Assembly: GCF_008386495.1 (NCBI RefSeq)
Contig: NZ_VTHJ01000023.1
Span: 1 to 64,000 of the forward strand
Reading direction: 5' to 3'
Length of the DNA: 64,000 nt
Origin: Streptomyces tailanensis
Lineage (GTDB): Bacteria > Actinomycetota > Actinomycetes > Streptomycetales > Streptomycetaceae
A program made the position numbers and the translations under genes. The notes below the pieces were generated by a model that saw nothing but the letters and a program-made list of their open reading frames with translations, was not told where the DNA came from and did not search any database. Positions within the stretch are counted from its first letter, which is position 1, and each line of letters starts with the position of its first letter. Below, piece after piece: positions 50,688 through 59,440 of this stretch.

Positions 50688-51884
50688 ATGGGTGCTGTCT
50701 CTCTCGTCTCGCTGACCAGAACGCTCGCCGGACTCGCCCTCGGTGCCCTGGCGCTGTCGGGCTGTGGGTCGAGCCTCGACGAGTCCGGCGGGAGCGGGTC
50801 CGGAGGGGCCCGTTCCGAAAAGGTCAGGATCGGGTTGCTGGTGCCGTTGTCGGGTGTCTACGCCCCCATCGGCGAGGACATGAAGGCCGGCTTCGAGCTC
50901 TACCTCGACCAGCACGACGGCAAGCTCGGCGGCCGCGAGGTGGACCTCGTGACCGCCGACGAGGGCGAGGGCCCGCAGACCGGCGTGCCCGCCGCCCAGA
51001 AACTCGTCGACCAGAACCAGGTCACCGCGGTCGCCGGAGTGGTCAACTCGGCGACCGCGCTGGGTCTGCGCGACTTCTTCCACGAGTCCAAGAAGCCGCT
51101 GCTGATCGCCAACGCGGGCGCCGACGACATCACCGGCGCCCGCAAGTCCGCGTACGTGTGGCGGACGAGTTTCAGCAACGGCGACGTGTCCGCCGCGCTG
51201 GGCCCGGCCGTCGCGAAGGAGGTCAAGGGCGGCGTCTACCTCGTCGCCGCCGACTACGCCGCGGGCAAGGAGATGGTCGCGGGCTTCCGCAAGACCTTCG
51301 AGGCGGCCGGCGGCAAGGTCGCGGGCGAGAAGTACACCCCGTTCGGCAAGACGCAGGACTTCCAGCCCTACCTCTCGGCGATCCGCGAGTCCGGCGCCGA
51401 CGCCGTCTTCGCCTTCTACGCCGGCGCCGAGGCGGTCAACTTCGTCAAGCAGTACAAGCAGTTCGGCCTCGCCGGCAAGACACCCCTGTACGGCACCGGC
51501 TTCCTCACCGAGGGCGGGGCGCTCGCCGCGCAGGGCGCGGCCGCGGTCGGGGTGAAGACCTCGCTGCACTACTCGACGGAACTGGACACACCGGTCAACA
51601 AGGAGTTCGTGGCCGCGTACGAGAAGGCGGCGAAGAAGCCGCCGACGGTCTACGCGGTCCAGGGTTACGACACCGCCGCCGTCCTCGACAAGGCGCTGGC
51701 CGGGGCGGGCGGTGACGGCGGTGACGCCCTGGTGGAGGCGCTGGGCAAGGTCGGTTCGGTCGACAGTCCCCGGGGCCCGTGGAAGTTCGACGCCGACCAC
51801 AACGCGGAGCAGACGTACTACCTGCGCGAGGTCGAGACCAGTGGCGGGACAGCCGTCAACGCGGTCGTCGGCGAGCTGGAGTGA
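50688..51884 (+). CDS. Branched-chain-type ABC transporter substrate-binding lipoprotein
   Basis: A 398-aa Peripla_BP_6 binding protein. The signal TRTLAGLALGALALSGC carries a lipobox LSGC with Cys at about residue 27. The mature part reads VRIGLLVPLSGVYAPIGEDM, AQKLVDQNQVTAVAGVVNSA, AYVWRTSFSNGD and GADAVFAFYAGAEAVNFVKQ. Such LivJ-like proteins also bind aromatic acids, and this one leads a five-gene transporter next to boxCB, so benzoate or a related acid is the inferred ligand. ATG at 50688 follows AGGAGC. Confidence 0.9.
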   Translation: MGAVSLVSLTRTLAGLALGALALSGCGSSLDESGGSGSGGARSEKVRIGLLVPLSGVYAPIGEDMKAGFELYLDQHDGKLGGREVDLVTADEGEGPQTGVPAAQKLVDQNQVTAVAGVVNSATALGLRDFFHESKKPLLIANAGADDITGARKSAYVWRTSFSNGDVSAALGPAVAKEVKGGVYLVAADYAAGKEMVAGFRKTFEAAGGKVAGEKYTPFGKTQDFQPYLSAIRESGADAVFAFYAGAEAVNFVKQYKQFGLAGKTPLYGTGFLTEGGALAAQGAAAVGVKTSLHYSTELDTPVNKEFVAAYEKAAKKPPTVYAVQGYDTAAVLDKALAGAGGDGGDALVEALGKVGSVDSPRGPWKFDADHNAEQTYYLREVETSGGTAVNAVVGELE

Positions 51885-51895
51885 GCGGGGCCGGG

Positions 51896-52768
51896 ATGGC
51901 GACCCACCTGGTCAGCGTTCTCAACGGGCTGGCGATGGGCTCTCTGCTCTTCGCCATCGCGCTGGGCCTGTCGTTGGTGTTCGGCATGATGGACGTGCTG
52001 AACCTGGCCCACGGCGCGGTCTATCTGGTCGGCGCCTACGTGGCGGTGGCACTCGTGTCCGACGGCGCGGGTGTGGCGCCCTTCGTCCTGGCGGTCCTGG
52101 CGGCGGCCGTGGCCGGGGCGGTCCTCGGAGGCCTGCTGGCCTCCCTGACCCGGGCCACCCCGCACCATCTCGACCAGGCCCTCCTCACCCTCGGCGTGGC
52201 CCTGGTGGTCGGCGAGGGGCTGTCACTGGTCTTCGGCAACGACGTGCACTCCATCGCCGCCCCCGAACCGGTCGCCGGCGGTGTCACGGTGCTCGGCGAG
52301 ACCTACCCGGTCTACCGCCTGCTCGTGATCGGGTTCGGCGCGGTGCTGGCGGTGGCCGTGTACGTCCTGGTGGAGCGCAGTCCGCTGGGTTCGCTGATCC
52401 GGGCCACCGTCGCCGACCGCGCGATGGTGGCGGCGCTGGGCGTCAACACCGGCCGGGTGCTGGTCGGCGTCTTCGCGGCGGGCGCGGCGCTGGCCGCGGT
52501 CGGCGGGGTACTGGCCGGTCCGATTCTCGGCGCCCAACCCGGCCTGGACGAGAAGGTGTTGCTGCTCGCGCTGGTCGTGGTGGTGATCGGCGGTCTGGGC
52601 TCGGTCCGGGGTGCGCTGCTCGGCGCCGTACTGATCGGTCAGGTGCAGGCGCTCGGGACCGCGCTGCTGCCGGAGTACGCGTCGTTCCTCGTCTTCGCCG
52701 CGATGGCCCTGGTCCTGCTGCTGCGGCCGGCGGGTCTGCTCCCGGCCAGGTCGGGGGTGCACGCATGA
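51896..52768 (+). CDS. Branched-chain-type ABC permease (LivH-like)
   Basis: A 290-aa permease with about eight helices: LNGLAMGSLLFAIALGLSLV, GMMDVLNLAHGAVYLVGAYV, SPLGSLIRATVADRAMVAAL (coupling loop) and VVVVIGGLGSVRGALLGAVL. GTG at 51881 overlapping the previous stop (GGAGTGAG) is an alternative start. It pairs with the LivM-like protein that follows. Confidence 0.92.
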   Translation: MATHLVSVLNGLAMGSLLFAIALGLSLVFGMMDVLNLAHGAVYLVGAYVAVALVSDGAGVAPFVLAVLAAAVAGAVLGGLLASLTRATPHHLDQALLTLGVALVVGEGLSLVFGNDVHSIAAPEPVAGGVTVLGETYPVYRLLVIGFGAVLAVAVYVLVERSPLGSLIRATVADRAMVAALGVNTGRVLVGVFAAGAALAAVGGVLAGPILGAQPGLDEKVLLLALVVVVIGGLGSVRGALLGAVLIGQVQALGTALLPEYASFLVFAAMALVLLLRPAGLLPARSGVHA

Positions 52769-53826
52769 AGGCGGAGGCGGAGGAGATACGCGGCGGCACA
52801 CCTGCACTGAAGGACTCGATTCCCGTCGTGGACACCCCTGCCGTCGGCGGTGCGGACCACCCGCGCCGGCGGCGGGCCGTGGTCACCGTCGGGGTCGTCG
52901 CACTGCTGGCGGCGGCCCCGCTGGTGCTGGCCCCTTATCCGGTGTCGGCCATGACCCGGATGCTGGCGTTCGCGGTGCTGGTGATCGGCGTCGACCTGCT
53001 GACCGGGGTCACGGGGTTGCCCTCGCTGGGGCAGGCGGCGTACTTCGGTGCCGGTGCCTACACGGCGGTGCTGGTCGGGATCCACATCACCGCGGACGCG
53101 CTGGTGCAGGCGCTGGCGGGCCTGGTCATGGGCCTGGTGACGGCCGCGGTCACCGGCTGGGTTGCCGTACGGGCCCGGGGCATCGTGTTCCTCATGCTGA
53201 CCCTCGCGATCGGCGAGTCGGTGCACCAGGTGGCCGACACCTGGTCCGTGGTGGGCGGCAGCAACGGGCTGGCCGGGATGCCGCCGATCAGTCTGTTCGG
53301 CGGGCCCTCGCTGCTCGCCGCGGGGTTCGTGTACTGGTGGGTGCTCGCCGTGGCGGTCCTGGTGTTCGCGGCCGTCGCGCTGGTCGCCCGCTCCCCCTAC
53401 GGGCGGACGCTGCGGGGCATCCGCGACAACGAGGCCCGGATGCGGGCGCTCGGTTACCGTCCGGCGCTCGCGCGGTACGGCGTCTTCTGCCTGGCGGGGG
53501 CCGTCGCCGGGATCGGCGGGGCCCTGTGGGCGCAGCAGGCCCGGTTCTTCTCGCCCGGCGACATGGCGTTCGAGGTCGCGGCGCTGGCTCTGCTCAGCGT
53601 GGTCATCGGGGGTGCGGGCAGCCTGTGGGGGCCCTGTCTCGGCGCGGCGCTCGTGCTGCTCGTCCGCGACAACCTCTCCGCGTCGATCGGCGGCCACGGC
53701 CCGCTGGTGCTGGGCGTGGTGTTCGTCGCCGTGGTCTTCCTGATGCCGCGTGGCCTGGCGGGCCTGACCGGTGGGCGCCTGCGGGTCGTCACCCGCGCCC
53801 GCCGCCGGAAGGAGAACCCCTCGTGA
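52765..53826 (+). CDS. Branched-chain-type ABC permease (LivM-like)
   Basis: A 353-aa permease. About 38 polar residues precede the first helix (VVTVGVVALLAAAPLVLAPY). Then GVTGLPSLGQAAYFGAGAYT, ARGIVFLMLTLAIGESVHQV, SPYGRTLRGIRDNEARMRAL (coupling loop) and LSVVIGGAGSLWGPCLGAAL follow, typical of LivM. The start overlaps the LivH-like stop (ATGA). Confidence 0.92.
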   Translation: MKAEAEEIRGGTPALKDSIPVVDTPAVGGADHPRRRRAVVTVGVVALLAAAPLVLAPYPVSAMTRMLAFAVLVIGVDLLTGVTGLPSLGQAAYFGAGAYTAVLVGIHITADALVQALAGLVMGLVTAAVTGWVAVRARGIVFLMLTLAIGESVHQVADTWSVVGGSNGLAGMPPISLFGGPSLLAAGFVYWWVLAVAVLVFAAVALVARSPYGRTLRGIRDNEARMRALGYRPALARYGVFCLAGAVAGIGGALWAQQARFFSPGDMAFEVAALALLSVVIGGAGSLWGPCLGAALVLLVRDNLSASIGGHGPLVLGVVFVAVVFLMPRGLAGLTGGRLRVVTRARRRKENPS

Positions 53827-54605
53827 GCCCTCTTCTGGAACTGCGCGGGCTGACCCGCTCCTACGGCTCGCTCACCGCCGTCGATGGTGTGGACCTGACG
53901 ATCGCGCGGGGTGAGCGGCATGCGCTGATCGGGCCCAACGGCGCCGGAAAGTCGACGCTGTTCGCGACCGTCGCCGGGACACTGCGAGCGTCGAGCGGAA
54001 GCGTCCTGCTGTCCGGGCGGGACGTCACCTCCCTGCCGGAGGCGGACCGGGCCCGGCGCGGCATGGTCCGCACGTACCAGCACTCCAGTCTGTTCCTCGG
54101 CTGCTCTGTACTGGACAACGTCGCGCTCGCCGTGCAGCGCGTCCACCGGGTGACCCACCGTTTCGACCGGGCGGCCCGGCGCTTCAAGCACACCGAGGCG
54201 GAAGCGCGCCGCCACCTGGACTCCGTGGGGCTGTCCGGGCGTGCCCAGGACAAGGTGGCCGCCCTGTCCCACGGCGAGCGCCGCCAGCTGGAGGTCGCGA
54301 TGGTGCTCGCCACCGAACCCGCGCTGGTCATGTTCGACGAGCCCACCGCGGGGATGTCCGCCGCGGAGACCGAGCGGTTCGTGACCCTGATGGAACGGCT
54401 CCCCGAGGACCTGACCGTGCTCATCGTGGAACACGACCTGGAGGTGGTGTTCCGCCTCGCCGACCTGGTCACCGTGCTGCACCTGGGCAAGGTCCTCGCC
54501 TCCGGACCACCGGAGGCGATCCGGGCCGACGACGCCGTACAGCGGGCGTATCTCGGTTCCGCCAGGACCGAGGACCTCTTCACCGACGCCGGAGGACCGC
54601 GATGA
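53823..54605 (+). CDS. ABC transporter ATPase (LivG-like)
   Basis: A 260-aa ATPase starting at GTG 53823 (overlapping the previous stop). Walker A is GPNGAGKSTLFATV, followed by GMVRTYQHSSLFLGCSVLDN, a Tyr-containing form of the LivG RTFQ motif. The signature is ALSHGERRQLEVAMVLA and Walker B LVMFDEPTAGMSAAE, then H-loop IVEHDLEVVF. It couples to the LivH/LivM-like pair. Confidence 0.93.
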   Translation: MSPLLELRGLTRSYGSLTAVDGVDLTIARGERHALIGPNGAGKSTLFATVAGTLRASSGSVLLSGRDVTSLPEADRARRGMVRTYQHSSLFLGCSVLDNVALAVQRVHRVTHRFDRAARRFKHTEAEARRHLDSVGLSGRAQDKVAALSHGERRQLEVAMVLATEPALVMFDEPTAGMSAAETERFVTLMERLPEDLTVLIVEHDLEVVFRLADLVTVLHLGKVLASGPPEAIRADDAVQRAYLGSARTEDLFTDAGGPR

Positions 54606-55315
54606 CCGACCTGCTCAGCGTGCGCGACGTGCGTGCGGGCTACGCGGGCACCACCGTGCTCGACGGCGTCGACCTCACCGTACCCGCCGGCACCGTCGTG
54701 GCTCTGCTCGGCCGCAACGGCGTCGGCAAGTCCACCTTCGTCCACACGGTGATGGGGATGCTCAAGCCGTACTCCGGCAGCATCCGCGTGGACGGACGCG
54801 AACTCGCCGGAGCGGCCGCGCACACCGTCGCCCGCACCGGCGTCGCGATCGTGCCCCAGGGCCGACGCGTGTTCGCGCCCCTCACCGTGGAGGAGAACCT
54901 GACCCTCGCGGCCCGGGCGGCCAAGGACAGCCCCGGCCCCTGGGACACGAAACGCGTCTACGAGCTGATGCCCCGCCTCGCCGAGCGGCGCGGCCACCGG
55001 GGCGATCAACTCTCCGGCGGGGAGCAGCAGATGCTGACCATCGGCCGGGCGCTGCTGCGGAACCCCCGGCTGCTGCTCCTGGACGAGCCCTCGGACGGCC
55101 TCGCCCCCGCGGTCGTCGACCTGATCGCGGGGGTGCTGGAGGGCCTGCGCGGCGAGGGCATCGCGGCCGTGCTGGTGGAGCAGGACCTGCATCTGGCCTT
55201 CCGCCTGGCCGACGAGGTGGCGGTGATGCAGAAGGGCCGCATCGTGCACAGGAGTTCCACCGCCGACTTCCGTCAGGACCGGCAACGGGCCCACAGCCTC
55301 CTCGGCGTGGGCTGA
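54602..55315 (+). CDS. ABC transporter ATPase (LivF-like)
   Basis: A 237-aa ATPase: Walker A GRNGVGKSTFVHTV, Q-loop IVPQGRRVFAPLTVEENL, signature QLSGGEQQMLTIGRALL, Walker B LLLLDEPSDGLAPAVV and H-loop LVEQDLHLA. PSDGLAPAVV is the LivF-type variant. It is the last transporter gene; boxC follows 121 bp later behind its own promoter. Confidence 0.93.
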   Translation: MTDLLSVRDVRAGYAGTTVLDGVDLTVPAGTVVALLGRNGVGKSTFVHTVMGMLKPYSGSIRVDGRELAGAAAHTVARTGVAIVPQGRRVFAPLTVEENLTLAARAAKDSPGPWDTKRVYELMPRLAERRGHRGDQLSGGEQQMLTIGRALLRNPRLLLLDEPSDGLAPAVVDLIAGVLEGLRGEGIAAVLVEQDLHLAFRLADEVAVMQKGRIVHRSSTADFRQDRQRAHSLLGVG

Positions 55316-55352
55316 GTCGCGCGGTGACGTACGCCCGCCAACTCCGGCGCTA

Positions 55353-55393
55353 CTTCTACAAAACCTTGACGCATTTCAGAACTGCTGTAGAAG
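55353..55393 (+). promoter_or_regulatory. boxC promoter with inverted repeat
   Basis: TTGACG (55366-55371) and TAGAAG (55388-55393) make a -35/-10 pair with 16-bp spacing, about 44 bp before the boxC start. The perfect inverted repeat CTTCTACA (55353-55360) and TGTAGAAG (55386-55393) brackets the promoter, so a dimeric repressor bound there would block polymerase. The region is A/T-rich for this genome. Confidence 0.6.
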
Positions 55394-55436
55394 ATTACTC
55401 CATCGGTACCTGCGCTAGCGCGAGGAGGCGCTCGTC

Positions 55437-57101
55437 ATGGTGGTTTCCTTCGACCGGAGTCCGGACGCGTACCGGCACTGGAAGCTCCGCACGGACGGGC
55501 CGGTCGCGTGGCTGGAGATGGACGTCGACGAGCAGGGCGGCCTGGTCCCCGGGTACGAGTTGAAGCTCAACTCCTACGACCTGGGCGTGGACATCGAGCT
55601 GAACGACGCGCTCCAGCGGCTGCGGTTCGAGCACCCCGAGGTGCGGTCGGTGGTGGTGACCAGCGCGAAGGAGAAGGTCTTCTGCGCCGGGGCCAACATC
55701 CGGATGCTGGCGGCCTCCCCGCACCAGTGGAAGGTGAACTTCTGCAAGTTCACCAACGAGACCCGCAACAGCATGGAGGACTCCTCGGAGCACTCCGGGA
55801 TGACCTTCATCGCCGCGGTCAACGGCTCCTGTGCGGGCGGTGGTTACGAGCTCGCGCTGGCCTGCGACCGGATCCTGCTGATCGACGACAACTCCTCGGC
55901 GGTGGCGCTGCCCGAGGTCCCGCTGCTTGGCGTACTGCCCGGCACCGGCGGGCTGACCCGGGTCACCGACAAACGCCGCGTCCGCAAGGACCTCGCCGAC
56001 CTCTTCGCCACCCGCAGCGACGGCATCCGCGGCAAGACGGCGGTGGACTGGCGGCTGGTCGACGAGGTCGTGCCGCGCCGGGACTTCCGTACGGTCGTCG
56101 AGCAGCGCGCCCTGGAGGCGGCCGGGCGGAGCCCCCGCCCGGCGGACGTCCGGGGCATCGAACTGACGCCGCTGGAACGGGAAGTCACCGAGGACGGCAT
56201 CGCCTACCGGCACGTGCGCGCCGCGTACGACCGCTCGCTGGGCCTGGTGAACATCACGGTGCGGGCCCCCGGGGAAGACGCGCCCGCCGACGCCGCCGCG
56301 CTCCACGCGCAGGGCGCCGACGGATGGCTGCTGGCCCTCACCCGCGAACTCGACGACCTGATCCTGCGGCTGCGGACGAACGAGACCGAGCTGGGCACGT
56401 GGGTGCTGCGCACGGAGGGCGACCCCGAGCTCGTACTGGCCCACGAGCGGGCCGTTCGCACAGCCGCCGCCGACGGCGACTGGCTCGCGGGCGAGATCAC
56501 GCACTACTACAAGCGCACCCTGAAGCGGCTCGACGTCACCAGCCGCAGCCTCATCGCGCTGATCGAGCCGGGCAGTTGCTTCGCCGGACTGTTGCTGGAG
56601 CTCGCCCTGGCCTGCGACTTGCAGTACATGCTGGACGGCCCTCCGATCGAGGACCCGGACAGCGCCCTACGCGCTCAACTCACCCTCTCCGAGGCGAACT
56701 TCGGCACCTTTCCCATGGGCAACGGCCTATCCCGCCTCCAGTCCCGCTTCTACCGGGAGGACGACCACGTCGACTGGCTGCGCCGCGATGCCGGGCAGCC
56801 GTTGAGCGCGGCCCAGGCCCGCGAACTCGGGCTCGTCACCGACGCGCCCGACGACATCGACTGGGAGGACGAGATCCGCATCGTCCTGGAGGCCAGGGCG
56901 GCCCTGAGCCCGGACGCGCTGACCGGGATGGAGGCCAACCACCGGTTCGTCGGCCCGGAGACCATCGAGACCAAGATCTTCGGCCGGCTCACCGCCTGGC
57001 AGAACTGGATCTTCATACGCCCCAACGCCTCCGGCCCGGAGGGCGCGCTGCGCCGCTACGGCACCGGTCAGAAGGCGGTCTACGACCGGAAGCGAGTGTG
57101 A
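55437..57101 (+). CDS. boxC: Benzoyl-CoA-dihydrodiol lyase BoxC
   Basis: A 554-aa enzyme with two crotonase-like halves that opens the 2,3-epoxide (oxepin) ring of benzoyl-CoA to 3,4-dehydroadipyl-CoA semialdehyde and formate. The first half contains KEKVFCAGANIRMLAASPHQ, AAVNGSCAGGGYELALACDR (oxyanion hole) and VALPEVPLLGVLPGTGGLTR. The second half contains ALIEPGSCFAGLLLELALAC, EANFGTFPMGNGLSRLQSRF and the terminal ETKIFGRLTAWQNWIFIRPN. All are BoxC landmarks and the length is normal. ATG at 55437 follows GCGAGGAGG. boxB follows after 4 bp. Confidence 0.95.
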   Translation: MVVSFDRSPDAYRHWKLRTDGPVAWLEMDVDEQGGLVPGYELKLNSYDLGVDIELNDALQRLRFEHPEVRSVVVTSAKEKVFCAGANIRMLAASPHQWKVNFCKFTNETRNSMEDSSEHSGMTFIAAVNGSCAGGGYELALACDRILLIDDNSSAVALPEVPLLGVLPGTGGLTRVTDKRRVRKDLADLFATRSDGIRGKTAVDWRLVDEVVPRRDFRTVVEQRALEAAGRSPRPADVRGIELTPLEREVTEDGIAYRHVRAAYDRSLGLVNITVRAPGEDAPADAAALHAQGADGWLLALTRELDDLILRLRTNETELGTWVLRTEGDPELVLAHERAVRTAAADGDWLAGEITHYYKRTLKRLDVTSRSLIALIEPGSCFAGLLLELALACDLQYMLDGPPIEDPDSALRAQLTLSEANFGTFPMGNGLSRLQSRFYREDDHVDWLRRDAGQPLSAAQARELGLVTDAPDDIDWEDEIRIVLEARAALSPDALTGMEANHRFVGPETIETKIFGRLTAWQNWIFIRPNASGPEGALRRYGTGQKAVYDRKRV

Positions 57102-57105
57102 CCCG

Positions 57106-58527
57106 ATGCCCACTCGGATCGACTACGACTCCAAGATCCCCAACAACGTCGGCCTCGCCGACGACCGCCGCCTCCAGCGCGCCCTGGAGGGCTGGCAGCC
57201 CAAGTTCCTCGGCTGGTGGGGCGAGATGGGCCCCGCGCTGGAGAACCACGGCGTGTATCTGCGTACGGCCGTGTCGGTCGGACGCGACGGCTGGGCCCAC
57301 TTCGGCCATGTCAACGTGCCCGACTACCGCTGGGGCGTCTTCCTGGCCGAGCCCACCCCCGACCGCCGTATCGCCTTCGGCGAGCACAAGGGGCAGCCGG
57401 TCTGGCAGCAGGTGCCCGGCGAGTACCGCGCCGACCTGCAACGGCTGATCGTCGTCCAGGGCGACACCGAGCCGGCCTCCGTCGAGCAGCAGCGCCTCCT
57501 CGGGCTGAGCGCGCCGAGCCTGTACGACCTGCGCAATCTCTTCCAGGTCAACGTGGAGGAGGGCAGGCATCTGTGGGCGATGGTATATCTGCTGCACGCC
57601 TACTTCGGCCGGGAGGGCCGCGAGGAGGCCGAGGCACTGCTCTACCGCAACTCCGGCAGCCCCGACTCGCCGCGCATCCTGGGCGCGTTCAACGAGGAGA
57701 CCGCCGACTGGCTGGCCTTCTACATGTTCACGTACTTCACCGACCGGGACGGCAAGTACCAACTCGGCTCCCTCAAGGAGAGCGCCTTCGACCCGCTGTC
57801 GCGGACCTGCTCGTTCATGCTGAAAGAGGAGGCGCACCACATGATGGTCGGCACCACCGGCGTCGACCGCGTGGTGACCCGCAGCGCCCAGCTGATCCGC
57901 GAGCACGACACCCTGGAGATCGCGGCCTGCGGCGGCATCCCGCTCGACATCATCCAGAAGTACATCAACTTCCACTACACGGTCTCCCTTGACCTCTTCG
58001 GCAGCGAGACCTCGACGAACGCGGCGAACTACTACACGGCCGGGCTCAAGGGCCGCTGGCAGGAGGAACGCCGCAAGGACGACCACAAGCTCACCGACGA
58101 CAGTGCCTTCCTCGACAAGCCGGACAGCGAGGGCAGTTGGTCTCAGGAGGAGGTCCCGGCGCTGCTCGCCCTCAACCTGGACCTGCGCGACGAGTACATC
58201 TCCGACTGCGAGACCGGCCTCAAGCGCTGGAACCGCATCCTGGAAGACCACGGGATCGACTTCCGGCTGGCGCTGCCCCACCCCGGCTTCAACCGGAACG
58301 TCGGCCTCGCCGCCGGACACCACATCACGCCCGACGGGACGATCGTCGACGAGCCGACCTGGGAGGCCGGCCGCCACCACTGGCTGCCCACCCCGGAGGA
58401 CCTGGCGTTCGTACGGTCCCTGATGCGGCCGGTGTACGAGCGCGGGAAGATCGCCCACTGGGTCGCACCGCCGGTCAACGGCATCAACGGCAAACCGTTC
58501 GAGTACGAATACGTCCGCCTGGTGTGA
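57106..58527 (+). CDS. boxB: Benzoyl-CoA 2,3-epoxidase oxygenase subunit BoxB
   Basis: A 473-aa class I diiron oxygenase that epoxidises benzoyl-CoA with electrons from BoxA. It begins RIDYDSKIPNNVGLADDRRL, has HLWAMVYLLHAYFGREGREE, FNEETADWLAFYMFTYF and SFMLKEEAHHMMVGTTGVDR, whose Glu/His residues (ExxH in EEAHH) fit the diiron centre. It ends PPVNGINGKPFEYEYVRLV, the normal BoxB C-terminus. No boxA reductase gene is in the window, so it must draw on one elsewhere or be inactive in vivo. Confidence 0.95.
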   Translation: MPTRIDYDSKIPNNVGLADDRRLQRALEGWQPKFLGWWGEMGPALENHGVYLRTAVSVGRDGWAHFGHVNVPDYRWGVFLAEPTPDRRIAFGEHKGQPVWQQVPGEYRADLQRLIVVQGDTEPASVEQQRLLGLSAPSLYDLRNLFQVNVEEGRHLWAMVYLLHAYFGREGREEAEALLYRNSGSPDSPRILGAFNEETADWLAFYMFTYFTDRDGKYQLGSLKESAFDPLSRTCSFMLKEEAHHMMVGTTGVDRVVTRSAQLIREHDTLEIAACGGIPLDIIQKYINFHYTVSLDLFGSETSTNAANYYTAGLKGRWQEERRKDDHKLTDDSAFLDKPDSEGSWSQEEVPALLALNLDLRDEYISDCETGLKRWNRILEDHGIDFRLALPHPGFNRNVGLAAGHHITPDGTIVDEPTWEAGRHHWLPTPEDLAFVRSLMRPVYERGKIAHWVAPPVNGINGKPFEYEYVRLV

Positions 58528-58537
58528 GGTGAGCCGG

Positions 58538-58978
58538 ATGCCTGAGGTGTTCAACACGACGGACTACCTGGTCGACCGGCATGTGCGGGAGGGCCACGGC
58601 GCCCGCACGGCCCTCGTCACTCCCACGCGGGCCCTGACCTACGAGTGAACTGTCCGGTGAGGTCCGCCGGGTCGCTGCCGGGCTGCGGGCCCTCGGCGTA
58701 CGTCCGGAGGAGCGCGTCCTGATGTGCATGGTGGACGACGTGGAGCTCTTCACCGGCATCCTCGCCGCCTTCCGCGTCGGCGCCGTCGCCGTGCCCGTGT
58801 CGACGATGCTCACCGGCGGTGAACTGGGCAAGCTGGTGGCCGACTCACGCTGCAGGGTCGTGCTGGGCTCCGCCGAGTTCGGCCCGGTCGTCCGCGCGGC
58901 GCTCGCGGAGGCGCCGGAGGTGGAGCACGTCGCCCTGACCGGGGACGACTGCGCGGGACTGCCGGTCCACGGCCGGGG
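58538..58978 (+). pseudogene. Benzoate-CoA ligase remnant (N-terminal third)
   Basis: ATG at 58538 begins MPEVFNTTDYLVDRHVREGH and TALVTPTRALTYE, then a TGA appears at 58646. Skipping the single T at 58646 restores ELSGEVRRVAAGLRALGVRP, MCMVDDVELFTGILAAFRVG and AVAVPVSTMLTGGELGKLVA. This is the beginning of a benzoate/4-hydroxybenzoate-CoA ligase of the ANL family. Homology ends at about 58975, where a Streptomyces repeat begins, and the AMP-binding motifs are absent. Its place right after boxB shows it once supplied benzoyl-CoA for BoxBC. Confidence 0.88.
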
Positions 58979-59010
58979 CCGCAGCCGGGTGCGGGTGGGT
59001 GGGGGCTTGT

Positions 59011-59106
59011 CGCGCAGTTCCCCGCGCCCCTGAAAAGACGGGGCTGCGCCCCAGTCTTTTCAGCGGCCCGCAGGGCCGTGCTTTCAGGGGCGCGGGGAAC
59101 TGCGCG
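59011..59106. repeat. Streptomyces intergenic repeat with long inverted repeat
   Basis: Arms at 59011-59035 and 59082-59106 are exact inverses over 25 bp (CGCGCAGTTCCCCGCG... type). Inside lie two further hairpins, AAAAGACGGGGC/GCCCCAGTCTTTT (59033-59060) and CGGCCC/GGGCCG. This GC-rich module is widespread between genes in Streptomyces genomes, as I recall from many of them. It could fold into a strong transcription stop. The following 59107-59290 is low-complexity DNA with GGGGTTGAAGGGGCGCAGCC-like repeat text and nothing coding. Confidence 0.8.
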
Positions 59107-59299
59107 AGCAACCCAGTACAACCCGCACCCGCCATACAAACCACACCCCCCGAGCTCTCCTGCGGGGGTTGAAGGGGCGCAGCCCCTGGATGGGGGCACC
59201 TCCCGCTCGAGCGAAGCCGAGAGTGGGGGAGGGACGGGTAGGGGCGGCGGGGGCGAGAAAACCCCGCGCCACGCACCCCGTGTCCTCCAAAACTGGCCG

Positions 59300-59419
59300 T
59301 GCGTCCCCGGCGCCTCCCGCAACGCCGCCGCACTGCGCGCACTCGGCCTGCCCGAGGACACCCTGCGCGGCGTACTGTCCGGCAACGCGGCCGAGGTCTT
59401 CCCCGGCCTCGGCGTGTGA
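59300..59419 (+). pseudogene. Amidohydrolase C-terminal remnant
   Basis: The last part of a plus-strand frame reads RNAAALRALGLPEDTLRGVL then SGNAAEVFPGLGV. LP.ETL..IL..NA..LFPGL is the usual C-terminal helix of amidohydrolase_2 enzymes. The upstream portion of the same frame is antisense to repeat DNA and non-coding, so only about 35 residues survive. It marks the right limit of the decayed stretch that begins in the ligase gene. Confidence 0.5.
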
Positions 59420-59440
59420 ACGTACGTCTTCGCCGCGACC

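Noticed and set aside
50397-51800. Upstream extension of the polyketide-synthase frame on the minus strand
   Set aside because: This part is antisense to the binding-protein gene; the true start is ATG 50396 with a GAGGAG site.
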